Shown here: in pieces, positions 1 to 6,070 of the stretch | Layout of the letters: each line of letters starts with the position of its first letter | Position numbering within the stretch: position 1 is the stretch's first letter | NCBI GenBank assembly: GCA_003104895.1 | Contig: PQAG01000177.1 | Coordinates: forward strand, 7,124-18,473 | Origin: Nitrosomonadales bacterium | Lineage (GTDB): Bacteria > Pseudomonadota > Gammaproteobacteria > Burkholderiales > Sulfuricellaceae | Direction: 5' to 3' | DNA length: 11,350 nucleotides | The notes under the pieces: model-generated | Seen by the model: only the letters and a program-made list of their open reading frames with translations | Database searches by the model: none | What the model was told of the DNA's origin: nothing | Translations under genes and position numbers: made by a program

Positions 1-593
1 ACGGTGGTGAAGTAGATCACCACCGGGTTCATGAGCAGGATGAACAGCGCCAGCTGCCAGTGCATCCACAGCAGGATGGCCGCCGTGCCGACGATGGAGA
101 GCAGCGCCACCAGGAACTTGCTGACCGTGGCGCCGATGAATTCGTCCACGGCATTGAGGTCGGTGACGAAATGGGAAGCCACCGCGCCGCTGCCCAGGGT
201 TTCGTACTCCGACATGGCGATGCGCTTGAGGCGCTGCAAGAGACCCTGACGCAGGCGGTAGGAAACATCCTTGGCGATGAGGGTGAAATTGCGCGTCTGC
301 CATACCCCCAGCATCGCGGCGATCAGGCGCAGCACCACCGTGATGGCCAGGATCAGGCAGATGTACAGCAGCGGGCCATGCCAGGCAGCCGGCGTAAAGG
401 AGCCGATCCAGTCCACCATGGCGCCGGGCTTGTGCAGCAGCACTTCGTCCACCAGCAATGGCATGAGGAGCGGAATCGGCACGCTCGCCAGCGCCGCAAG
501 GACGGCGATGACGTGGGCGGCGATCAGCTCCCTTTTATGCTCCCGTGCGATGCCGAGAATGTAGGGCCAGGTGTAGGTGTGCGGAACGGCCAT
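1..593 (-). CDS. ABC exporter, N-terminal transmembrane part (partial, runs off left edge)
   Basis: The minus strand is open from an ATG at 593-591 to the window edge, giving about 197 residues that begin MAVPHTYTWPYILG. The protein has hydrophobic helices at roughly residues 24-50, 75-97 and 155-197. Between them lies a cytoplasmic stretch of the type IV ABC exporter fold: a VSYRLRQGLLQRL helix, then SEYETLGSGAVASHFVTDLNAV, typical of the region after TM2 in MsbA-like half-transporters. By family, the missing part should hold the remaining helices and an ATPase domain. The start lies 4 bases after the cyclophilin stop, and I see no Shine-Dalgarno of its own, so it is probably co-transcribed and translationally coupled with that gene. 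The substrate cannot be told; lipid, peptide or drug export are all possible. Family confidence is good, but specificity is unknown. Confidence 0.8.
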   Translation of the reverse strand, partial: MAVPHTYTWPYILGIAREHKRELIAAHVIAVLAALASVPIPLLMPLLVDEVLLHKPGAMVDWIGSFTPAAWHGPLLYICLILAITVVLRLIAAMLGVWQTRNFTLIAKDVSYRLRQGLLQRLKRIAMSEYETLGSGAVASHFVTDLNAVDEFIGATVSKFLVALLSIVGTAAILLWMHWQLALFILLMNPVVIYFTT

Positions 594-597
594 CGGC

Positions 598-1167
598 TTA
601 GGGTAGAACCTTCACATCCTCGATCACCACGTTTTCCAGCGGCACGTCGGAAGGGATGGGGTCGCGCGGGCCGGTTCTGACCTTGGCAATTTTCATCACC
701 ACATCCTGGCCCTTCACCACCTTGCCGAACACGGCATAGCCCCAGCCGCGCGGGGTAGGGCTGGAGTGATTCAGGAAGGCATTGTCCTTGACGTTGATGA
801 AGAACTGCGCGGCGGCGGAATGGGGATTCATGGTGCGCGCCATGGCGATGGTGTAGATCTCGTTTTTCAGGCCGTTGTTGGCTTCATTCTGGATGGCCGG
901 GAAAGTGTCCTTTTCACGCAGATTCTTGTCGAAGCCGCCGCCCTGGATCATGAAGTTGTCGATCACGCGGTGGAAAATCGTGTCCTTGTAAAAGCCGCCC
1001 TTGGCGTATTTGAGGAAGTTTTCGACGGTTTTGGGCGCCTTGTCCGGATACAGCTCCAGGGTAAAGCTGCCGAGGCTGGTCTTCATTTCCACCATCGGGT
1101 TGGCGGCGTGGGCGCCGATGCTCAGGGCAAGGCCGAAGATCAGGGTGAAAAGGCGTAGCAGTTTCAT
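598..1167 (-). CDS. ppiA: Periplasmic cyclophilin-type peptidyl-prolyl cis-trans isomerase
   Basis: This 189-residue protein should catalyse cis-trans isomerisation of Xaa-Pro bonds and help proteins fold in the periplasm. Residues 1-21 form a Sec signal peptide: MKLLR, a hydrophobic core, then a likely AHA cleavage site before ANPMV. The mature part is a complete single cyclophilin domain. FHRVI at 65-69 contains the catalytic Arg67, FMIQGGGF is at 72-79, QFFIN at 121-125, and WGYAVFGKV at 142-150 is the active-site and substrate-groove segment. Length and motifs match E. coli PpiA (about 190 residues); the signal peptide argues against cytoplasmic PpiB. A GGAG motif at 1176-1179 lies 8 bases before the ATG. 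It is the first gene of a minus-strand pair with the ABC exporter and is divergent from arfB. I am confident of the family; the ppiA name rests on the export signal. Confidence 0.93.
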   Translation of the reverse strand: MKLLRLFTLIFGLALSIGAHAANPMVEMKTSLGSFTLELYPDKAPKTVENFLKYAKGGFYKDTIFHRVIDNFMIQGGGFDKNLREKDTFPAIQNEANNGLKNEIYTIAMARTMNPHSAAAQFFINVKDNAFLNHSSPTPRGWGYAVFGKVVKGQDVVMKIAKVRTGPRDPIPSDVPLENVVIEDVKVLP

Positions 1168-1201
1168 GATTCTCTCTCCGAAAGGATGTGTCAGAAATTC
1201 A

Positions 1202-1207
1202 ATTTTA
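1202..1207 (-). promoter_or_regulatory. Possible -10 element for the cyclophilin/ABC exporter pair
   Basis: Read on the minus strand this is TAAAAT, five of six matches to a sigma-70 -10 box, about 35 bases before the cyclophilin ATG. The best -35 at a 17-base spacing (TTCAGC, 1225-1230) is poor. This is a weak pattern match only. Confidence 0.25.
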
Positions 1208-1220
1208 CGGTTGCTATGGC

Positions 1221-1249
1221 TTGAGCTGAAAGGGGCGCAGCCCTAAACT
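1221..1249 (+). promoter_or_regulatory. Possible arfB promoter placing transcription start at the ATG
   Basis: TTGAGC (1221-1226) and TAAACT (1244-1249) each match four of six sigma-70 consensus bases and are separated by exactly 17 bases. The -10 box ends 6 bases before the arfB ATG, so transcription would begin at or next to the start codon. No Shine-Dalgarno is visible before arfB, which fits a leaderless message. Both boxes are weak, so this remains a suggestion. Confidence 0.25.
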
Positions 1250-1255
1250 GCAGCC

Positions 1256-1672
1256 ATGATCCGGATTACACCACAGCTCGCCATCGACGAGCGCGAAATC
1301 GCGCTGCAATTTATCCGCGCTTCCGGCCCGGGCGGGCAGAATGTCAACAAGGTAGCGACGGCCGTGCAGTTGCGCTTCGATGTGGCCCATTCGCCCAATC
1401 TGCCCGAGGACGTGCGCGCCCGGCTGGTGCGCCTGGCGGGCAGCCGCCTGACGACCGAGGGCGAACTGGTGATCGAGGCGAAGCGCTTCCGTACCCAGGA
1501 ACGCAACCGCGCGGACGCGATCGGCCGTCTGGTGGAACTGATCCGCCGCGCCACGGAAAAACCCAAGCCCCGCGTGGCCACCCGGCCCACGCTGGCATCG
1601 AAAAAGCGCCGCCTGGAAGCCAAGAAGCAGCGCGGCGAAGTCAAGCGCGGACGCGGTGCCGTGAGCGAGTAA
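1256..1672 (+). CDS. arfB: Alternative ribosome-rescue factor B (peptidyl-tRNA hydrolase, GGQ type)
   Basis: This 138-residue protein (YaeJ/ICT1 family) should hydrolyse peptidyl-tRNA on ribosomes stalled at the 3' end of mRNAs lacking a stop codon, as backup to trans-translation. It opens MIRITPQLAI and has the GPGGQNVNK catalytic loop, with GGQ at 26-28 as in E. coli ArfB. VQLRFDVAHSPNLP follows. The C-terminal 35-40 residues are rich in Lys and Arg (EKPKPR, KKRRLEAKKQRGEVKRGRG) and lack acidic clusters. That is the basic tail which family members insert into the empty mRNA channel. The short length and this tail separate it from release factors RF1 and RF2, which share the GGQ domain. It stands alone, divergent from ppiA and convergent with the thioredoxin gene. 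The start is supported by family alignment although no ribosome binding site is visible. Confidence 0.93.
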   Translation: MIRITPQLAIDEREIALQFIRASGPGGQNVNKVATAVQLRFDVAHSPNLPEDVRARLVRLAGSRLTTEGELVIEAKRFRTQERNRADAIGRLVELIRRATEKPKPRVATRPTLASKKRRLEAKKQRGEVKRGRGAVSE

Positions 1673-1703
1673 CTGCCAGATATGGCGGTTGACCTCGTTT
1701 TTT
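1671..1703 (+). terminator. Weak terminator candidate after arfB
   Basis: AACTGCCA (1671-1678) pairs with TGGCGGTT (1683-1690) as an 8-base stem with one G-U pair and a GATA loop, starting inside the arfB stop codon. A run of six T lies at 1698-1703, but 7 bases after the stem rather than directly adjoining it. The gap between the convergent genes is only 29 bases. On the minus strand the stem has a mismatch and no T-run. Confidence 0.35.
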
Positions 1704-2076
1704 AGCCCTGCTGCTTGGCTTCTTCAGCGGCGATCTGCTTGTGCACTTCGGCCATGTCCAGCGCCTGCGCCTGTTGCAGCACGCCTTCCAGTGCCGGGCC
1801 GGGCATGGCGCCTGGCTCGGAGAAGATGATGACCTGTTCGCGGAAAATCATCAGGGTGGGAATGGAACGAATCTGGAAATGGTGCGCCAGTTCCTGCTCC
1901 ACTTCCGTGTTGACCTTGGCGAACACCACGTCAGCGATCTTTTCCGATACGGCTTCATAAGTCGGGGCGAAGGATTTGCACGGGCCGCACCATGGCGCCC
2001 AGAAATCGACCACGACCAGGTCGTTGCCAGTGATGATGCCGGAAAAGTTGTCCTTGTTCAGATCTACGGTGGCCAT
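1702..2076 (-). CDS. Thioredoxin-family protein
   Basis: This 124-residue cytoplasmic protein should be a dithiol-disulfide oxidoreductase. It has VVVDFWAPWCGPCK with the CGPC redox centre at residues 30-33, and SIPTLMIF at 71-78 containing the cis-proline P73. No signal peptide or membrane segment is seen. It carries a helical tail of about 20 residues (LDMAEVHKQIAAEEAKQQG) beyond the usual thioredoxin fold length. The ATG at 2076-2074 is preferred over an upstream in-frame start at 2148. AGGAG (2082-2086) sits 5 bases before it, and the longer start would add 24 residues lying inside the end of the ABC exporter gene. The gene begins 10 bases after the Atm1-like exporter stop, and its Shine-Dalgarno adjoins that stop codon, so the two are very probably co-expressed. 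It may not be the housekeeping thioredoxin. Confidence 0.92.
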   Translation of the reverse strand: MATVDLNKDNFSGIITGNDLVVVDFWAPWCGPCKSFAPTYEAVSEKIADVVFAKVNTEVEQELAHHFQIRSIPTLMIFREQVIIFSEPGAMPGPALEGVLQQAQALDMAEVHKQIAAEEAKQQG

Positions 2077-2086
2077 GGTGTCTCCT

Positions 2087-3889
2087 TTAAATGGCGTTGG
2101 GGGATTGCTCGGATTCTTCCTGCTGCTGCAGCGCCCACATGTGGGCATAGGCGCCGTTCAGCGCCAGCAGCTCGTGGTGGGTGCCGCGCTCGACGATGCG
2201 GCCCTGGTCCATGACCAGGATCTGGTTGGCCTCGACGATGGTGGAAAGGCGGTGGGCGATCACCAGCGTGGTGCGGTTCCGGGCGATCTGCTTCAGCTCT
2301 GCCTGGATGGCTTTTTCCGATTTTGAATCGAGCGCCGAGGTGGCTTCGTCGAAGATCAGGATGCGTGGATTTTTCAGGATGGCGCGGGCGATGGCGACGC
2401 GCTGCTTTTCTCCGCCGGAGAGCTTCAGGCCGCGCTCGCCCACCAGGGATTCGTATCTGTCCGGCAGGGATTCGATGAATTCGTGGATGTGCGCGTGGCG
2501 CGCGGCCTGGATGATTTCCTCGCGCGTTGCGTCCGGGCGGCCATAGGCGATGTTGTAGTAGATGCTGTCGTTGAACAGCACGGTATCCTGCGGCACGATG
2601 CCGATGGCCCGGCGCAGTGATTTCTGCGTCACGGCGCGGATGTCCTGGCCGTCGATCAGGATGCGCCCGGCAGTCACGTCGTAGAAGCGGAACAGCAGCC
2701 GCGACAGGGTGGATTTGCCCGCGCCGGAAGCGCCGGCCACGGCCACGGTCTGCCCCGCGGGCACCTCGAAACTGAGGCCGTGCAGGATAGGGCGTTTTTC
2801 ATCGTAATGAAAACGGACTTCCTCGAAACGGATGGCGCCCTGGTCCAGCCTGAGATCCGGAGCGCCGGGCCGGTCCTGCACCTCGGCATTCTGTTCCATC
2901 AGGGTGAACATCTTTTCCATGTCGGCGAGGGAATTCTTGATCTCGCGGTAGACAAATCCCAGGAAGTGCAGCGGGATGTAGATCTGGATCATGTAGGCGT
3001 TGACCAGCACCAGGTCGCCCAGGGTCATGGTGCCATCCACCACGCCCTGCCCGGCCAGCAGCATCAGCGCGGTGACGCCGATGGCGATGATGAGGCTCTG
3101 CCCGGCATTGAGGGTGGCGAGCGAGGTGGTGTTGCGGATCGCGGCTTTTTCCCACACCTGCAGGCTCTCGTCGTAGCGCCGGGTCTCGAATTCCTCGTTG
3201 CTGAAGTATTTCACGGTTTCGTAGTTCAGCAGGCTGTCGACGGCGCGGGTATTGGCCTTGGAGTCCATGTCGTTCATGGTGCGGCGGAACACCATGCGCC
3301 ATTCGGTGACGATCAGGGTGAAGGCGATGTAGATGACCAGGGTGGTGAAGGTGATGACGGCAAACCAGACATCGTACTTGGCCAGCAGGATGGCGGCGAT
3401 CAGGCCGATTTCCACCAGCGTGGGCAGAATGTTGAAAAGCATGAAATTGAGCAGGAAACCGATGCCGCGCGTGCCGCGCTCGATGTCGCGCGAAATGCCG
3501 CCGGTTTGCCGTTCCAGGTGAAAGCGCAGCTCCAGCGCATGCAGGTGGCGGAAAACCTTGAGGGCCACGCGCCGGATCGAGCGCTGGGCCGCCTTGGCAA
3601 ACACCGCGTCGCGCAGCTCGCCAAACAGCGTGGACATGAAGCGCAGCGCGCCATAAGCCAGCAGCAGGAATGCCGGCAGGGCCAGCATGGCGCGCGGCTG
3701 GCCGAGGGCGTCGACAATGTCCTTGAGCACCAGCGGCACGGCCACGCTGGCGGCCTTGGCGGCCAGCAGCAGCAAGATCGCGGCCACGACCCGGCCCTTG
3801 AATTCCCACAGGTAGGGCAGGAGGGTGCGGATGGTCTTCCAGTCGTTGCGATTTTTTGGGGTGGGCGTGCCGCCAGGGGTCGGGCGCAT
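2087..3889 (-). CDS. Atm1/HMT1-type ABC half-exporter
   Basis: This is a 600-residue inner-membrane half-transporter expected to work as a homodimer. Its N-terminal domain (about residues 30-320) has six hydrophobic helices. The stretch DSLLNYETVKYFSNEEFE (218-234) is typical of the Atm1/HMT1 branch, whose studied members export glutathione-linked sulfur species or metal conjugates. The ATPase domain is complete: Walker A GASGAGKST 386-394, Q-loop Gln434, signature LSGGEKQR 490-497, Walker B ILIFDEATSALD 510-521 with catalytic Glu515, and switch His546. It is close to full family length. The ATG at 3889-3887 is the first after an in-frame stop at 3898-3896; no clear Shine-Dalgarno is visible. 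It is followed by the thioredoxin-family gene after 10 bases. The substrate (glutathione persulfide, metal conjugate or other) is inferred from the family only. Confidence 0.9.
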   Translation of the reverse strand: MRPTPGGTPTPKNRNDWKTIRTLLPYLWEFKGRVVAAILLLLAAKAASVAVPLVLKDIVDALGQPRAMLALPAFLLLAYGALRFMSTLFGELRDAVFAKAAQRSIRRVALKVFRHLHALELRFHLERQTGGISRDIERGTRGIGFLLNFMLFNILPTLVEIGLIAAILLAKYDVWFAVITFTTLVIYIAFTLIVTEWRMVFRRTMNDMDSKANTRAVDSLLNYETVKYFSNEEFETRRYDESLQVWEKAAIRNTTSLATLNAGQSLIIAIGVTALMLLAGQGVVDGTMTLGDLVLVNAYMIQIYIPLHFLGFVYREIKNSLADMEKMFTLMEQNAEVQDRPGAPDLRLDQGAIRFEEVRFHYDEKRPILHGLSFEVPAGQTVAVAGASGAGKSTLSRLLFRFYDVTAGRILIDGQDIRAVTQKSLRRAIGIVPQDTVLFNDSIYYNIAYGRPDATREEIIQAARHAHIHEFIESLPDRYESLVGERGLKLSGGEKQRVAIARAILKNPRILIFDEATSALDSKSEKAIQAELKQIARNRTTLVIAHRLSTIVEANQILVMDQGRIVERGTHHELLALNGAYAHMWALQQQEESEQSPNAI

Positions 3890-3921
3890 CAGGGATCATG
3901 AAAAAGGAATATTAGCGAAGG

Positions 3922-3927
3922 ATTATA
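3922..3927 (-). promoter_or_regulatory. Possible -10 element for the Atm1-like exporter operon
   Basis: Read on the minus strand this is a perfect TATAAT, ending 32 bases before the exporter ATG, which would give a leader of roughly 25 bases. No good -35 box is found at 16-18 bases spacing, so an activator or a weak promoter would be implied. Confidence 0.4.
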
Positions 3928-3941
3928 CTTTAGATCGCTTG

Positions 3942-3970
3942 TTAACCCTTCCCGTTTTTTGGCATACAAT
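3942..3970 (+). promoter_or_regulatory. Sigma-70-like promoter for the coiled-coil/PilU/PilB-like unit
   Basis: TTAACC (3942-3947, four of six) and TACAAT (3965-3970, five of six) are separated by 17 bases. Transcription would start near 3977, about 29 bases before the ATG at 4006. It lies in the divergent 116-base gap with the exporter gene, the most AT-rich stretch nearby. This is the best promoter match in the window. Confidence 0.5.
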
Positions 3971-4005
3971 GAAGCGGATTTTGCAAAAACCGGGACAGGT
4001 TGCAC

Positions 4006-4836
4006 ATGGCTTTTCTGGATGAACTGAAAAAGGAAGCGCAGGCGCTCAAGGAGCAGGAGCAGAACCTGACCCAGGCGCGCGCGCTGGAAGTGACGCAAAG
4101 CTTTCTGCTGGTTCAGTCCAAACTCAAAACGATCCAGCTCTATTTGCAGGAACTGGTCAGGAATCTCAACATGGTGCCCCTGGCGCCTGCCAAGACTTAC
4201 TACATTGATGGTTTTGGCAACATTGACGATTTCCGCCCCGAAAAATACGTGGTGAATACCGATCGCATCAGCATCAATGAGAAAGAATTCATCAAGGTCC
4301 TTTATCTGCGTTTCGCCTGCAAGACGGAGCGGGAAATTGTCATCGAAAAAAACATTCCCTCCATGATAGAAATGCAGCGGCAATATCTGTGGCAGGCCAA
4401 TCTCAAGTTCCAGTGCACCGAGTTCAAGAACGCAAAGGGCCTGGTGGACCGTGCAACTTTCGCGGTGGCGAACGAAATCCCGGTGCATATCAAGTTTGCA
4501 GCCGATTTCGAGCATGCCAGGATTTTTCTCTCGATGAAGAATTTCAACGGACTGACCGTCAACGAATTTACCTATGATGCCGGCGAAATCGACGAAAACC
4601 TGCTGGACGAATTCGCCAAATATCTGGTGGGCAAGCCGAGCACCTTCATGGAACTGGGCCGCCACCAGCAGGCGCTGAGGCAGAAGGTGGCCAGCCGGCG
4701 TGCAAATGCGGAGCCCGCTTATGCCAAGCTCGATCCCGAACGTGCGGCAAGGCTGGATGCGGAAGCGGAGGGTTCGCCCAAAGAGCGCAAGAAGGGCCTG
4801 CTGGGCTCTCTTAAATCCCTGTTATCGAAGGAATAG
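4006..4836 (+). CDS. Unrecognised cytoplasmic coiled-coil protein, first gene of a PilU/PilB-like unit
   Basis: I do not recognise this 276-residue protein. Residues 1-55 are strongly helical and charged (LDELKKEAQALKEQEQ onward) and look like a coiled coil. Residues about 60-215 form a mixed domain with alternating short hydrophobic strands (KTYYIDGFGNIDDF, VHIKFAADFEHARIFLSMKNF, LTVNEFTYDAGEIDENLL) and two cysteines, C105 and C137. Residues 215-262 are charged and probably flexible. The last 13 residues (GLLGSLKSLLSKE) could form an amphipathic helix. There is no signal peptide or transmembrane segment. The ATG at 4006 is chosen over an in-frame TTG at 4000; the Shine-Dalgarno is weak (CAGG at 3996-3999). 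The pilU-like gene starts 10 bases after its stop. Its codons look more AT-rich than those of its neighbours. A role with the two downstream motor ATPases is inferred from position only. Confidence 0.85.
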   Translation: MAFLDELKKEAQALKEQEQNLTQARALEVTQSFLLVQSKLKTIQLYLQELVRNLNMVPLAPAKTYYIDGFGNIDDFRPEKYVVNTDRISINEKEFIKVLYLRFACKTEREIVIEKNIPSMIEMQRQYLWQANLKFQCTEFKNAKGLVDRATFAVANEIPVHIKFAADFEHARIFLSMKNFNGLTVNEFTYDAGEIDENLLDEFAKYLVGKPSTFMELGRHQQALRQKVASRRANAEPAYAKLDPERAARLDAEAEGSPKERKKGLLGSLKSLLSKE

Positions 4837-4846
4837 GTGACATCGA

Positions 4847-6055
4847 GTGGATCTTGCCCCGGTTTTCAAATTCATGGCGGAGAAGCAGGCCTCCGACCTG
4901 TTCATTTCCGCCGGCGCCCCGGTATATATCAAGATGGAAGGGGAGTTGCGCCCCATCAACGCCCAGGTGCTGGATGTGGCCATGGTCAGGAAGGTGATCT
5001 ATGGCCTCATGACAGAAGCGCAGATCCAGACTTTCGAGGCCAATTCCGAGCTGAATTTCGGCCTCTCGGTGGCGGATGCCGGCCGCTTCCGCATCAATGT
5101 GTTCCGCCAGCGCGGCAGCGTGGCCATGGTGGCGCGCTACATCACAAACCAGATCCCATCGCTGGAGAGCAATGGCCTGCCGGCCGTGCTGAAAGACCTG
5201 GTGCTGGAAAAACGCGGCCTGATTCTGGTCGTGGGCGCCACCGGATCGGGCAAATCCACCACGCTCGCTTCCATGATCGATCACCGCAATGCCAGCAGGG
5301 CGGGGCATATCCTCACCATCGAGGATCCGATCGAATTCGTGCACAAGCACAAAAAATCCCTGGTAAACCAGCGTGAAATCGGGATCGATACCGAAACCTA
5401 CGCTTCCGCCCTGGTCAATTCCCTGCGCGAAGCGCCAGACGTGCTGCTGATCGGCGAGATCCGCGATACCGCCACCATGAAGCAGGCGCTGGTGATCACC
5501 CAGACCGGCCATTTGTGTCTCGGCACCCTGCACGCCAATAATGCCTATCACGCCATCAACCGCATCGCGAGCTTCTTCCCTGAGGATGAGCGCGATTCCC
5601 TGCTGCTCGACCTTTCCATGACGCTGAAAGGCATCATCTCCCAGCGCCTGGTCAAGGGCGTGGACGGCAAGCGCGTGGCCGCGGTGGAGATCCTGCTCAA
5701 CACCTTCTACGTTTCCGAGCTGATCCAGAAAGGCGAGGTGGACAAGCTCAAGGATGCCATCGAGCAGAGTCTGAACGCGGGCTCCAGGACTTTCGAGCGC
5801 TCGCTGCTCGATCTTTACGCAAGCGGCAGGATCAGCCGCGAGGAAGCGCTCGTCAACGCCGATTCGCGCACCGACATGGAATGGCTGATCAGCAATGTTT
5901 CGCAGGAGCGGGGCAAGGGCGGGATGCGCGGCAGCACCCAGGTCGATATCACTGCGCCCCAGGAAAGCGCTGCGGAGAGCCTGGAAGGTTTTACCATCAA
6001 CCCGGAATTCCTCGACCAGATCGGCTCGTCTTCTCCGGGCTTCCCGAAGCGCTAA
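4847..6055 (+). CDS. pilU: PilU-type twitching motility ATPase (PilT family)
   Basis: This 402-residue hexameric secretion ATPase should act in the cytoplasm at the pilus base, helping pilus retraction. Motifs: Walker A GATGSGKST 130-138, Asp box TIEDPIEF 157-164, Walker B PDVLLIGEIRD 197-207, His box TGHLCLGTLHANNA 220-233. It resembles PilU more than PilT. The N-terminus MDLAPVFKFMAEKQASDLFI lines up with that of Pseudomonas PilU, FFPEDER follows the His box, and LIQKGEVDKLKDAIEQS replaces the PilT-type C-terminal signature. The tail after about residue 355 is Gly/Ser-rich, and the protein is somewhat longer than Pseudomonas PilU (382). The GTG start at 4847 is supported by that alignment and by AGGTGA (4835-4840) 6 bases upstream. 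It lies between the coiled-coil gene and the PilB-like gene; no pilT is adjacent, which is unusual for pilU. Confidence 0.85.
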   Translation: MDLAPVFKFMAEKQASDLFISAGAPVYIKMEGELRPINAQVLDVAMVRKVIYGLMTEAQIQTFEANSELNFGLSVADAGRFRINVFRQRGSVAMVARYITNQIPSLESNGLPAVLKDLVLEKRGLILVVGATGSGKSTTLASMIDHRNASRAGHILTIEDPIEFVHKHKKSLVNQREIGIDTETYASALVNSLREAPDVLLIGEIRDTATMKQALVITQTGHLCLGTLHANNAYHAINRIASFFPEDERDSLLLDLSMTLKGIISQRLVKGVDGKRVAAVEILLNTFYVSELIQKGEVDKLKDAIEQSLNAGSRTFERSLLDLYASGRISREEALVNADSRTDMEWLISNVSQERGKGGMRGSTQVDITAPQESAAESLEGFTINPEFLDQIGSSSPGFPKR

Positions 6056-6070
6056 TCCGGTCTTTTTTGG

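Noticed and set aside
2077..2148. Longer start for the thioredoxin-family gene at 2148
   Set aside because: It would add 24 Pro/Ser/Cys-rich residues encoded within the end of the exporter gene, while a clear AGGAG precedes the ATG at 2076.
2780..3901. Plus-strand open frame of 373 codons opposite the Atm1-like exporter
   Set aside because: It is antisense to a complete ABC exporter and is dominated by His, Gln, Gly and Asp with no domain; a composition shadow.
3914..3939. AGCGA and TCGCT inverted pair flanking the exporter -10 element as an operator
   Set aside because: The arms are only 5 bases with a 16-base gap, expected by chance, and pairing does not extend.
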